Source: Hyphomicrobiales bacterium (GTDB taxonomy: Bacteria > Pseudomonadota > Alphaproteobacteria > Rhizobiales > MH13). From it: a stretch of DNA of 64,000 nucleotides. Position 1 is the first letter of the stretch, and the number at the start of each line of letters is the position of its first letter. The stretch is from NCBI GenBank assembly GCA_017642935.1, contig JAEPOK010000001.1, forward strand, positions 1,471,192 through 1,535,191, given 5' to 3'. Positions 46,351 through 54,838 of the stretch are shown piece after piece. The position numbers and the translations under genes were made by a program. The notes below the pieces were generated by a model that was not told the DNA's origin, searched no databases, and saw only the letters and a program-made list of their open reading frames with translations.

Positions 46351-47877
46351 ATGGACGGTGTCAGCCAGTTCTTGTCGGCTGCCCTGGCAATCGGGGCATC
46401 GCCCCAAATGCTTTACGTCTTCGGTGCAACGTTCCTGGGCATCGTAGTCGGCATGATCCCGGGGCTGACGGCGACGCTCGGCGTCGCGCTGGTGGCCACC
46501 CTCACCTTCACCATGGCGCAGGATGTGGCGATCCTGGTGCTCGTTTGCGTCTATATCGGCGCGATTTATGGCGGCAGCCGCTCGGCCATTCTGCTCAACA
46601 TTCCTGGAACACCCGCCAACGCAGCCACGGCACTCGACGGCCACCAATTGGCCGTTCAGGGCAAGGCGGGCGATGCAATGGTGATCGCCACCATCGGCTC
46701 GTTTCTGGGCACCGTGGTTGGCATGATTGGCTTGGCGATGATTGCGCCGCTGCTTGCTGAGTTCGCGCTGGAGTTCACCAGCTTTGAGTTCTTCTGGCTC
46801 GCCATTTTCGGCATCGTGATCTGCGGCCAGCTGACCGCCATGGGCGACCCGCTGAAAGGCTGGATCGCTGGGTTCTTTGGCCTGGCGGTCGCGATGGTTG
46901 GCCAGGAAAGCATCCACGCCTATTCGCGCTACACCTATGGCTGGCAGGATTTGGAAGGCGGGCTTGGCCTGCTGCCGGTGCTGGTCGGCGCGTTTGGTTG
47001 CGCTGAAGTGCTTTCGGTGATGCGCAACCGGGCCAGCGAGATGGTGGAGCATGTGGCGCGCACCTCGCGTGCGTCCTTCTTTGCGTTCACCAAATACACC
47101 AAGACCTGGATGCGCTCCGGCCTGATCGGCACGTTTATGGGAGTCGTTCCCGGTGTCGGCGAAGATATGGGCGCCTGGGTGTCATTGGCCGCCGCGCGGC
47201 GCGCCTCGAAGACCCCTGAAAAGATCGGCAAAGGCTCGGTGGAAGGGTTGCTGGCGGCCGAAACCGGCAACAATGCCGCCGTGCCAGGCGCGTTTGTGCC
47301 AGTTCTGACCTTGGCCATTCCGGGCTCAGCGCCCGCTGCCGTGCTGCTGGCCGCGATGGTGATCCATGGGCTTCGCCCAGGCCCGCTGATCATGATCACG
47401 CAACCCGATTTTTTCTACTCCATCGTCGCCATGGTTTTCTGGGCCAGCCTTGCAATGCTGGTTCTCGGTCTTTTGATGACGCGGCCTTTGCTGATGATCC
47501 TCAAAGTGCGGCGTGAATGGCTGATGGGCGTCATCTTCGTGCTCTGCGTGGTCGGCGCGTTTGCCATCGCCTCGCGTCCCTTTGATGTGGGCGTGATGAT
47601 CTGCTTCGGCATTCTGGGCTTCCTGATGCGCGAGACGGGCTTTCCTGTCGCGCCGATGATCCTGGGCGTCGTGCTCGGACCAATCCTGGATTCCAACCTG
47701 CGCCGCAGCCTTGCGCTCAGCCAAGGCGATCCGCTCGACTTCGTCACCCGGCCCATCAGCGCGGTGATCGCAGGGCTGGTCCTGCTCTCCATCCTGCTTG
47801 CTTTGCCCGGGGTTCGACGCGCGATCGCCAGCGCCCATCAACAGCTGTTCAACCGATCAAAGAGAGTGAGTGAATGA
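46351..47877 (+). CDS. tctA: Tripartite tricarboxylate transporter large permease (TctA)
   Basis: 508 residues, about 12 membrane helices. The two family repeats are evident: LGIVVGMIPGLTATLGVALV near residue 30 and FMGVVPGVGEDMGAWVSLAAA near 260. YIGAIYGGSRSAILLNIPGTPANAATALDGHQL near residue 70 is the signature. It carries substrate across the inner membrane using the proton gradient. The gene overlaps the following dehydrogenase gene by four bases, linking transport tightly to catabolism. Confidence 0.95.
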   Translation: MDGVSQFLSAALAIGASPQMLYVFGATFLGIVVGMIPGLTATLGVALVATLTFTMAQDVAILVLVCVYIGAIYGGSRSAILLNIPGTPANAATALDGHQLAVQGKAGDAMVIATIGSFLGTVVGMIGLAMIAPLLAEFALEFTSFEFFWLAIFGIVICGQLTAMGDPLKGWIAGFFGLAVAMVGQESIHAYSRYTYGWQDLEGGLGLLPVLVGAFGCAEVLSVMRNRASEMVEHVARTSRASFFAFTKYTKTWMRSGLIGTFMGVVPGVGEDMGAWVSLAAARRASKTPEKIGKGSVEGLLAAETGNNAAVPGAFVPVLTLAIPGSAPAAVLLAAMVIHGLRPGPLIMITQPDFFYSIVAMVFWASLAMLVLGLLMTRPLLMILKVRREWLMGVIFVLCVVGAFAIASRPFDVGVMICFGILGFLMRETGFPVAPMILGVVLGPILDSNLRRSLALSQGDPLDFVTRPISAVIAGLVLLSILLALPGVRRAIASAHQQLFNRSKRVSE

Positions 47878-48926
47878 GTGCGCCAGCGGCCATGACAACG
47901 GTTCTTCTGTGCGGGTATGGCGCCTTTGGGGCCCGCCACCACGCCGCCTGGTCGCGGCTCGGGGCCCGCGTGATTGTGTGCGACCCGAGTGAGGACGCGC
48001 GTGGACGGGCCAAGGAAGCCGGAGTCGACGCCGCCGATATTGCCGCCGGCATGGACGACCTGTTGGCGCGTGCCGATTGCGTCGCCATCGTCACACCGCC
48101 GGACACCCATCTTGCGCTCGCCGAACAGGCACTTGCCGCCGGCAAACCGGTCCTATTGGAAAAGCCTGCCGTTGCGACGCTTGAGGAAGCGCACGCTTTG
48201 GTCGAAGCGCGCTCGCGCAGCGGATGCGTGGTGCAAGTCAATCTGGTGCTGCGGGCCCACCCCATGACGATGCGAGCCCTTGAGGTGCTGGAGGCCGGAG
48301 AAATTGGCCATCTTGCGCTGATGGAAGGTCGGTTCTGCGGCTGGAAACGGCGGCATCTCGCCGTCGGCCTGGAAGAAAATGACGGCGTGCATTTTTTGGA
48401 TCTGATGCAGCTGTTCGCAGGCGCCAGCATCACGCGGGTGGGGGCCCATGCGGTCACACTGCCCTCGCCTCAATGCGCCGATGATATGATGCTTTGCACT
48501 CAGCACGCCAATGGCATTTGCGGACGGCTGTCGCTTGGCATGCTGATGCCCGGCGATGGCATCGACGCCTTCGTTCCCGGCGCCATGACCGACAAGGTGC
48601 TGAAACTGGTCGGCGATCGCGGGTGCCTGACGCTAGATTTCAACGCCAACCGGTTGACCTTCCAGGCCGTCCGGTTCGACCAAACTGAAACGACGATTGA
48701 GGTCGTGCCCTCGCGTTCTTGGAGCGAGGTGTTTCCCGGTGCGACGCCGGACCATCTGCTTGCCGCCAGTGCCCAACGCTTTCTCGCCGCCATTGATGGC
48801 AAAGAACCGCCTCTCGTGTCCCTGCATGACGGCGCCCTGGAGATCGCGCGGGTGCTCGCCGCGATCCCGACAGCCCGCGAGATTGCCGCCACCCGTTTCG
48901 TCCCGATTGATAGGATTGCGGTATGA
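47874..48926 (+). CDS. Gfo/Idh/MocA family oxidoreductase
   Basis: 350 residues. The N-terminal NAD(P)-binding fold has LLCGYGAFGARHHAAWSRLGA (residues 10-30). ADCVAIVTPPDTHLALAEQALAAGKPVLLEKPAVATLEEAHALVEA includes the EKP motif, whose lysine is catalytic. The C-terminal domain has ENDGVHFLDLMQLFAG, where the usual HxxxD (His acid/base) appears as HFLDL. It probably oxidises or reduces a hydroxyl of a sugar, inositol or sugar acid with NAD(P). It sits between tctA and tctB, overlapping both by four bases, which is unusual since tctA and tctB are generally adjacent. Confidence 0.9.
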   Translation: MSAPAAMTTVLLCGYGAFGARHHAAWSRLGARVIVCDPSEDARGRAKEAGVDAADIAAGMDDLLARADCVAIVTPPDTHLALAEQALAAGKPVLLEKPAVATLEEAHALVEARSRSGCVVQVNLVLRAHPMTMRALEVLEAGEIGHLALMEGRFCGWKRRHLAVGLEENDGVHFLDLMQLFAGASITRVGAHAVTLPSPQCADDMMLCTQHANGICGRLSLGMLMPGDGIDAFVPGAMTDKVLKLVGDRGCLTLDFNANRLTFQAVRFDQTETTIEVVPSRSWSEVFPGATPDHLLAASAQRFLAAIDGKEPPLVSLHDGALEIARVLAAIPTAREIAATRFVPIDRIAV

Positions 48927-49453
48927 GCGAGCCAAACCCGACTCCAACTGCAGACGCCCCGTCGCACCGCACCGACATGGTCCTCGGCCTGGTCGTGACA
49001 GCCCTTGGGTCAGCCATTCTGATCGGCGCGCTCGCCATGCCGCGTTTTGAACATCGCTCCGCTGATCCGTTGACGGTGCCGGGCATCGCGCCAGGCCTGC
49101 TCGGCGCGATCATTCTGGTCCTGGGGCTCATTCTGACGGTGCGCGGCGCCCGCCGCCAAAGCAGTGACGGACGGCTCTCGATCACCAGCTGGTCGCCACA
49201 GGCCATTCGGCGCACGCTGTTCACGCTGGGTGCGCTGCTCGTTTACGGCTTCGCGCTGTTTGGCAAACTGCCCTTTGTGCCGGCGACCGCCGCCTTCATT
49301 TTCGCCTTCACGGTTGGCGTTGAACTGATGCGCGAAGATCGCCGCTCATCGCTTGCCAAAACAATCATCGGCGCCGCCGTTCTCGCCTTGGTCGCGAGCC
49401 TGGTGATCTGGGCGGTGTTTTCCGAAATCTTCCTCATTCAACTGCCGGGATAG
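48923..49453 (+). CDS. tctB: Tripartite tricarboxylate transporter small permease (TctB)
   Basis: 176 residues with four membrane helices (about 14-36, 50-68, 95-115 and 142-170) and a short cytoplasmic loop after the second. The pattern DMVLGLVVTALGSAILIGAL, MPRFEHRSADPLTVPGIAPGLLGAIIL matches TctB. It completes the TctABC system even though its gene is separated from tctA by a dehydrogenase gene. Confidence 0.88.
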   Translation: MSEPNPTPTADAPSHRTDMVLGLVVTALGSAILIGALAMPRFEHRSADPLTVPGIAPGLLGAIILVLGLILTVRGARRQSSDGRLSITSWSPQAIRRTLFTLGALLVYGFALFGKLPFVPATAAFIFAFTVGVELMREDRRSSLAKTIIGAAVLALVASLVIWAVFSEIFLIQLPG

Positions 49454-49456
49454 CCC

Positions 49457-50299
49457 ATGCAACTGACGCTCTGTAACGAAGTGATCCGGGAGCTCGACTT
49501 CGCCGAGCAATGCCGGCTTGCGGCTGGTCTCGGTTATGTCGGTCTGGAGGTTGCACCGTTCACGCTGTCTGATGATCCCTGCAAGCTGCCAAAGAGCGAG
49601 CGGCAACGCCTGCGAGGCCACGCCGCCGATCACGGCATCATCATCACCGGACTGCACTGGCTCATGAACGTGCCCGATGGCATCTCTTTGACCAGCACAG
49701 ACAAAGCGGTTCAGTCGAAGACACGCGATCACATGCTCGGCCTTGTCGAGCTGTGTCACGATCTCGGTGGCAAAGTCCTGGTTCACGGATCGCCTGACCA
49801 ACGACCGATCCATCACGCCGGAAGCCTGGAAGCCGCTGAGGAGGTGGCCCTTGGTCATCTGACGGCAGCTGGCGATGCGGCGCACGCAGCAGGCATCACC
49901 TATTGTCTGGAACCGCTGGCACCTGCGCTGACCGATTTCGTCAACACGGTGGCGCAGGCAAAGGACCTGGTAACTCGATCCGGGTCCAAGGGCTTGGCGA
50001 CCATGCTCGATACGTCGGCGGCCTGGGGCGGAGAAAGCAAGTCACCGGCCAAAATCCTCGATCGAGAGCTGCCAAGCGGCATGATCCGGCATGTGCATTT
50101 CAATGAGTCCAATCGGCGTGGCCCCGGCCAAGGCGAGCATTGCTTCATGCCGATCGTTCGGGTGCTCGCCAACCATGGTTACGACGGCCTGATCGGTATC
50201 GAGCCCTTCGACTACCACCCCGATGGCCCCGCCGCTGCGGCGCTTGCCGCCGGCTATGTCGAAGGCCTCTGCGAAGCGCTGCACGAGTGCACGCCATGA
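49457..50299 (+). CDS. Sugar phosphate isomerase/epimerase family TIM-barrel protein
   Basis: 280 residues of the AP_endonuc_2/xylose isomerase-like fold. The start LTLCNEVIRELDFAEQCRLAAGLGYVGLEVAPF is typical. The expected metal ligands are Glu in TYCLEPLAP (about residue 154), Asp in TMLDTSAAWGG (about 180), His in RHVHFNESNRRGPGQG (about 212) and Glu in IGIEPFDYHP (about 256). Relatives include hydroxypyruvate isomerase, tagatose/psicose 3-epimerase and inosose dehydratase. In this operon it may isomerise an intermediate. The exact reaction is unknown. Confidence 0.88.
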   Translation: MQLTLCNEVIRELDFAEQCRLAAGLGYVGLEVAPFTLSDDPCKLPKSERQRLRGHAADHGIIITGLHWLMNVPDGISLTSTDKAVQSKTRDHMLGLVELCHDLGGKVLVHGSPDQRPIHHAGSLEAAEEVALGHLTAAGDAAHAAGITYCLEPLAPALTDFVNTVAQAKDLVTRSGSKGLATMLDTSAAWGGESKSPAKILDRELPSGMIRHVHFNESNRRGPGQGEHCFMPIVRVLANHGYDGLIGIEPFDYHPDGPAAAALAAGYVEGLCEALHECTP

Positions 50300-51765
50300 G
50301 CGGATCAGCGGCCAACGTCAAAGCGCTGAAAGGGCGCATCGGCATCACCAATGCCAAAGCGCGCATGCCGTTTCGCTTTGGCGCTGTGACCATCGAAGCG
50401 ATCGCCAGCTCGACGCTGGCGCTTGAGATGCTGGTGGATGGGCAAGTGGTCACCGGCTACGCCTCGGAGCTGCTCGCCTACAAATGGTTCGACAAGCGGC
50501 CGGAGAAAACGCCGCGCGACAACATCCATGACCTGCTCGATACGCTGAACGCCGCGGTGGATGCCGCCACGCAACTCGGTAACGGCACCATTTTCGATCA
50601 TTGGCGGGCCCTGGATAAGGCCGTGCACGCCCACGCCCTCAGCGTAGGCTTCAACGATCTCGGCGCCTCGTTCGGTGTGGCGATGGTTGAACGAGCGATG
50701 ATGGATGGGGTGGCGCGGGCGCACGGGCTAACCACATTCGACCTGCTGCGGGGATCGTCACTGGGGTTTCAGCCGGCCGCGATTTTTCCTGAACTGGGCA
50801 GCATGACCGTCGCTGATGCAATGCCGACGGCACCGCTTGACGAGGTAGCGCTACGACACACGGTCGGCATGGTCGATCCAATCACGGCAGCCGACCTTGA
50901 CCCGGACAATCGCCCCAGTGACGGTTTGCCGGAAACGCTGGAAGACTATCTGGCGCACGACCAGCTTTCTTATTTGAAGATCAAACTCGGCGGCGACGTG
51001 GACGCCGATTGCGCGCGCCTGGAACAGATCGGCGCCGTCATGGCCAACACGGGGCGGCGCATCGCCTTCACGCTCGATGGCAATGAGCAGTTTCAAAGCC
51101 TTGCTGACTTCGCCGACTTCACAAGCCGCCTGCGATCCTCATCTGTAGTCTCTAAGATGCTCGATGATGCGTTGTTCATCGAGCAGCCGCTCGACCGCCG
51201 CACGACCTTTGAAAACCCGCCTGATCAGGCAGCGTTCGATGCCATTGGGGTGCCGCTTTTGATCGATGAAGCCGATGGCAAGACGACGGCTTTCCACGAG
51301 GCCATCACGCTTGGTTATCGCGGCGTTAGCCACAAAAACTGCAAGGGCGTTTTCCGCTCGCTGCTCAATGCTATGCTCGCCGAACACCACAACCAAGCGG
51401 CAGGTCCCGGCACCTATTTCCAGTCCGCCGAAGATCTGACCTGCATGCCCGTTCTTTCCATCAATGCCGATCTTGCGCTGATTGCAGCCCTTGGCATCGC
51501 CCATGGTGAGCGCAACGCCCACCATTACTTCGCCGGCCTTAGCCATCTGACCGAGCGCGAAGCTGACACCGCTTTGGAGGCACACCCAGATCTTTATCAA
51601 CGCGACGGCGAAGCGGTGCGGCTGCGCACGCAATCGGGCGCGTTGTCGGCCCACACGGCGAACGGGCCAGGGTTTGGAACGATGTGTGTGCCAGACATCA
51701 ACGCCATGACGCCGGCCGATGCGTGGGACTTCAACAGTCTTGGCCTTTCGGAGGCCGGCTCATGA
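50296..51765 (+). CDS. Enolase-superfamily (mandelate racemase/muconate lactonising type) enzyme
   Basis: 489 residues from the ATG at 50296, which overlaps the previous stop. The active-site set is complete: KxK as YLKIKLGG (Lys228/230), Asp261 in TLDGNEQF, Glu296 in LFIEQPLD, Asp324/Glu325 in LLIDEADGK, and Lys347/Lys350 in SHKNCKG. This Lys-Asp-Glu-Asp/Glu-Lys layout belongs to the MLE subgroup (cycloisomerases, epimerases, synthases) rather than acid-sugar dehydratases with a His-Asp dyad. It is roughly 100 residues longer than usual, mostly in the N-terminal part and around 160-215. The substrate is unknown. Confidence 0.85.
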   Translation: MSGSAANVKALKGRIGITNAKARMPFRFGAVTIEAIASSTLALEMLVDGQVVTGYASELLAYKWFDKRPEKTPRDNIHDLLDTLNAAVDAATQLGNGTIFDHWRALDKAVHAHALSVGFNDLGASFGVAMVERAMMDGVARAHGLTTFDLLRGSSLGFQPAAIFPELGSMTVADAMPTAPLDEVALRHTVGMVDPITAADLDPDNRPSDGLPETLEDYLAHDQLSYLKIKLGGDVDADCARLEQIGAVMANTGRRIAFTLDGNEQFQSLADFADFTSRLRSSSVVSKMLDDALFIEQPLDRRTTFENPPDQAAFDAIGVPLLIDEADGKTTAFHEAITLGYRGVSHKNCKGVFRSLLNAMLAEHHNQAAGPGTYFQSAEDLTCMPVLSINADLALIAALGIAHGERNAHHYFAGLSHLTEREADTALEAHPDLYQRDGEAVRLRTQSGALSAHTANGPGFGTMCVPDINAMTPADAWDFNSLGLSEAGS

Positions 51766-51793
51766 GGCGCGATGCTCAATCAAGGAGACGATC

Positions 51794-52819
51794 ATGACTC
51801 CCCACCCAACCGCCATTGCCGATGAGGCCATGCTCGATAACATGCTGTCCACGCCGAGCGATGCGCTTGCCGAAACGCTGGCCGGGCTTGATGGCGACAT
51901 CACCATTTTGGGTGTTGGCGGCAAAATGGGGCCTACCTTGGCGCGGATGGCGAAGCGCGCCGCGCCGAGCAAACGGGTTATCGGCGTTGCACGGTTTTCC
52001 GACCCCAAAGTGCGATCGGAGCTTGAGTCTCAGGGCATTGAAACGGTGGCCTGCGACCTGCTCAACGAGACGGCTGTCAACGGGTTGGAAAAAACCACCA
52101 ATGTCGTCTTCATGGCCGGGCGCAAATTCGGATCTGAGGGCAACCAACCGCTGACCTGGGCGATGAATGTTCATGTTCCTGCAATCGTCGCGCAAGCTTT
52201 CAAAGACTCGCGAATTGCGGTCTTTTCAACAGCCTGCGTCTACGCATTCGCCGATGTGACCGACCCCGGCGCAAAAGAGGGCGATCCGCTAACGCCGCCT
52301 GGCGAATATGCCAATTCCTGCATCGGCCGCGAGCGCTTGTTTGAACACTTCGCCAATGTATACGGCACCAAGGTCTCGCTGCTGCGCCTCTCCTACGCCA
52401 TCGATCTGCGTTATGGCGTGCTGCACGATATCGGTCGCTCCGTGCTGGCAGGCGAGCCGGTTCAGGTCGATAGCGGACACTGCAACATCATCTGGCAGCG
52501 CGATGCCAATGATATCGCCTTGCGCACCTTGGCTTTGGCCGACAATCCGGCCGTTCCACTCAATCTTTCCGGGCCGAAAGTGGAAAGCGTGCGCGCGATG
52601 GCGCATGCGTTCGGCAAACATTTTGGCAAGGAACCGATCTTTGCCGGCGAGGAACAGTCGCAAGCCTGGATCGTCGACACGACCAAGCAGCAAGAGCTTT
52701 ACGGCGAACCCGGTGTTTCGACCGAAACCATGATCGGCTGGGTGGCCGACTGGCTGCAGCGCGGCGGCAAAACGCTTGGCAAACCAACCCATTTTGAGGT
52801 GCGCGATGGCGCTTACTGA
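51794..52819 (+). CDS. NAD-dependent epimerase/dehydratase-like (extended SDR) protein lacking the catalytic lysine
   Basis: 341 residues from the ATG at 51794 with AAGGAG upstream. Rossmann glycine motif ILGVGGKMGPTLARMAKR lies at residues 38-55. VVFMAGRKFG and VFSTACVYAF correspond to strands 4 and 5. The active-site tyrosine is Tyr172 in GEYANSCIGRERLFEHF, but the lysine expected four residues later (YxxxK) is Cys176. Substrate may instead be handled by other residues, or the protein may have a non-canonical mechanism. WIVDTTKQQELYGEP near the C-terminus is the usual SDR end. Confidence 0.85.
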   Translation: MTPHPTAIADEAMLDNMLSTPSDALAETLAGLDGDITILGVGGKMGPTLARMAKRAAPSKRVIGVARFSDPKVRSELESQGIETVACDLLNETAVNGLEKTTNVVFMAGRKFGSEGNQPLTWAMNVHVPAIVAQAFKDSRIAVFSTACVYAFADVTDPGAKEGDPLTPPGEYANSCIGRERLFEHFANVYGTKVSLLRLSYAIDLRYGVLHDIGRSVLAGEPVQVDSGHCNIIWQRDANDIALRTLALADNPAVPLNLSGPKVESVRAMAHAFGKHFGKEPIFAGEEQSQAWIVDTTKQQELYGEPGVSTETMIGWVADWLQRGGKTLGKPTHFEVRDGAY

Positions 52820-53459
52820 GGTTCGAGACGCTCCCGCAACGCGCAACGCGGCCAAGAGCCGCCAGCGCATCTTGGATGCCGCCGAGACGGTCTTCGCGAC
52901 CAGAGGGCTGGAGGGCACGCGGATGGCGGCAATCGCTGATCTGGCCGGCTGCAACCAGGCGCTGCTCTATCACTATTTTGCCAGCAAGGACGATCTGTTT
53001 ACCGCCGTCTTGGAACAGACCTACGCCAAGATCCGTGCTGCCGAACAGAAGCTTGAGCTTGATGATCTTCAACCTATGGCCGCAATGCAAAAGCTGGTTG
53101 AGTTTTCGTTCGATTATGTGCGCGACAATCCAAGCTTCATCAAACTGATCAATGACGAAAACATGCACGGCGCGGAACATCTGAAGGCGTCGGATGAAGC
53201 TCGGCAACTCAACACACCGCTGGTCGATACCATTGCAACCATCTTGCAGGCTGGAGTGGCGAGCGGCGATTTCCGCAATGGGGTCGATCCGGTACAGCTT
53301 TACATCACGATCGCAAGCTTGGCCTATTTCTTCACCTCCAACCGCGCCACGCTGTCGGTGATCTTCGACCTGCCTGACGCCAAGGCGTGTTTTGCCCTGC
53401 GGCGCGCGCACATCGTCGAGGTCGTGCTTGGCTATCTGCGCACTTCGCGTGTGACTTGA
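52806..53459 (+). CDS. TetR family transcriptional regulator
   Basis: 217 residues from the ATG at 52806, which lies inside the end of the preceding gene with GAGGTG as ribosome site. The DNA-binding domain is at 14-60 (KSRQRILDAAETVFATRGLEGTRMAAIADLAGCNQALLYHYFASKDDLFTAVLEQ). The rest is a helical ligand domain. Embedded in the operon it probably controls, it most likely binds the palindrome at 45183-45200 and is released by a pathway intermediate or the transported acid. Confidence 0.92.
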   Translation: MALTEVRDAPATRNAAKSRQRILDAAETVFATRGLEGTRMAAIADLAGCNQALLYHYFASKDDLFTAVLEQTYAKIRAAEQKLELDDLQPMAAMQKLVEFSFDYVRDNPSFIKLINDENMHGAEHLKASDEARQLNTPLVDTIATILQAGVASGDFRNGVDPVQLYITIASLAYFFTSNRATLSVIFDLPDAKACFALRRAHIVEVVLGYLRTSRVT

Positions 53460-53470
53460 CGGAGCCAGCC

Positions 53471-54511
53471 ATGATCAACAGCACAGCTTGGGACAAACTT
53501 CGACGTGGTGGCGTCATTCCGGCTCATCCACTGGCGCTGGACGCCAATCGGCAACTCAGCGAATGCCATCAACGCGCGTTGTCGCGCTATTATTTGGATG
53601 CCGGTTCTATAGGGCTTGCAGTGGGTGTGCACACGACCCAGTTCGAAATTCGCGACCATGGCCTGCTGCGCCCGGTGCTGGAACTGGCCGCCGAGGAGGC
53701 AAATGCCCATCCAAACGAGCCGTTTATGGTTGCCGGGGCCATCGGCAAAACGGACCAGGCGGTGGAGGAGGCAGAACTTGCGCGCGACCTCGGCTATCAT
53801 GCGGTGCTTTTGAGCCTCGCAGCACTGAAAGAGGCCAGCGAAGATGAACTCATCGCCCATTGCGAAGCGGTAGCTCGGGTGATGCCGCTGGTCGGGTTTT
53901 ATCTCCAACCCGCCGTCGGCGGCCAAACGCTGCGTTATGAGTTCTGGCGGCGGTTTGCCGAGATCGAAAATGTTGTCGCGATCAAGATTGCGCCGTTCAA
54001 CCGCTACAAGACGCTCGATGTGGTTCGGGCAGTGGTGGATGCGCGCGCCGAGGAGCGGATCACGCTTTACACCGGCAATGATGATCACATCGTCGCTGAT
54101 CTGCTGACCGAGTTCGCCATCCCTCGCGACGGGCAGGCGGTGAAAGTGCGCATCAAGGGCGGGCTGCTTGGCCACTGGGCGGTGTGGACCAAACGCGCCG
54201 TGGAACTGCTAGACGAAATCCACACCAATCAAGCGGGTCGCAGTACCAGCGAATGGCTTGGCCTCGATGCCCGTGTGACGGACTCCAACGGTGTGCTCTT
54301 CGACGTGCGCAACGATTTTGCCGGTTGCATCGCGGCCATCCACGAAGTGCTGCGTCGCCAAGGCCTGCTGCCTGGAATCTGGTGTCTCAACCCGGACGAA
54401 ACGCTCGGGCCGGGTCAGATGGACGAGATCGAGCGCATTTACCGGGACTACCCGGAGCTCAATGATGATGCATTCGTGACTGAAAATCTGGAGAAGTGGC
54501 TAACGCCTTGA
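53471..54511 (+). CDS. Dihydrodipicolinate synthase/N-acetylneuraminate lyase family aldolase
   Basis: 346 residues from the ATG at 53471. It is a TIM barrel with the Schiff-base lysine Lys172 in VVAIKIAPFNRYK and the catalytic tyrosine Tyr144 in LVGFYLQPAVGG. MVAGAIGKTDQAVEEAELARDLGYHAVLL is the conserved middle strand. Such class I aldolases cleave or form bonds to pyruvate, or dehydrate/decarboxylate sugar acids. It is about 45 residues longer than DapA. As the last gene of the operon it is a good candidate for the final cleavage to pyruvate or another keto acid and an aldehyde. The substrate is inferred only. Confidence 0.9.
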   Translation: MINSTAWDKLRRGGVIPAHPLALDANRQLSECHQRALSRYYLDAGSIGLAVGVHTTQFEIRDHGLLRPVLELAAEEANAHPNEPFMVAGAIGKTDQAVEEAELARDLGYHAVLLSLAALKEASEDELIAHCEAVARVMPLVGFYLQPAVGGQTLRYEFWRRFAEIENVVAIKIAPFNRYKTLDVVRAVVDARAEERITLYTGNDDHIVADLLTEFAIPRDGQAVKVRIKGGLLGHWAVWTKRAVELLDEIHTNQAGRSTSEWLGLDARVTDSNGVLFDVRNDFAGCIAAIHEVLRRQGLLPGIWCLNPDETLGPGQMDEIERIYRDYPELNDDAFVTENLEKWLTP

Positions 54512-54527
54512 TGGCAAAGGCACAAAA

Positions 54528-54555
54528 AAGGAGGGCTCGCGAGCGAACCCTCCTT
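54528..54555. terminator. Bidirectional terminator between the catabolic operon and the DUF1328 gene
   Basis: Stem AAGGAGGG (54528-54535) with CCCTCCTT (54548-54555); six A precede it. The minus-strand transcript therefore ends in a run of T, making this a good terminator for the leftward gene and a plausible weaker one for the rightward operon. Confidence 0.8.
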
Positions 54556-54586
54556 CGATATCTTCACGCGGTAAAGCTGTAAGCAG

Positions 54587-54757
54587 CTAGACGCTTCGCC
54601 CACGGACGAAGTGCATGATGGCCGAGACGGCCAGCAGAACCAGCGCGACGACAAAAATGATCTGCGCAATCGACGCTGCGGCGCCGGCGATGCCGCCAAA
54701 GCCAAGAACAGCAGCAATAATTGCGATAACCAGAAATGCGAGTGCCCAACCAAGCAT
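54587..54757 (-). CDS. DUF1328 small membrane protein
   Basis: A 56-residue protein with two hydrophobic helices: [20 protein letters not shown] then a [11 protein letters not shown] turn, then [19 protein letters not shown], ending RGRSV. This is the complete DUF1328/YtjA pattern, including the GGIAG turn. An AAGGAGAA ribosome site stands just before the ATG. These proteins are common in stress-induced sets next to CsbD and DUF883, and their function is unknown. It lies downstream of the PLD gene with a palindrome between. Confidence 0.9.
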   Translation of the reverse strand: MLGWALAFLVIAIIAAVLGFGGIAGAAASIAQIIFVVALVLLAVSAIMHFVRGRSV

Positions 54758-54788
54758 GACGTTCTCCTTTTCATCCGTTTGGGTATCT

Positions 54789-54802
54789 GGAGAACGTTCT
54801 CC
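54789..54802. promoter_or_regulatory. 14-base perfect palindrome upstream of the DUF1328 gene
   Basis: GGAGAACGTTCTCC, 32 bases before the ATG of the small membrane protein. It may be an operator or part of the promoter. It is not a terminator, as no T-run follows in either direction. Confidence 0.4.
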
Positions 54803-54838
54803 GCAATAGATGGTTGCAGTCAGGATGCGAAAATTCGA

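Noticed and set aside
54758-54838. EcfG promoter in front of the DUF1328 gene
   Set aside because: GAAC is present within the palindrome, but no CGTT occurs at the right distance on the minus strand.
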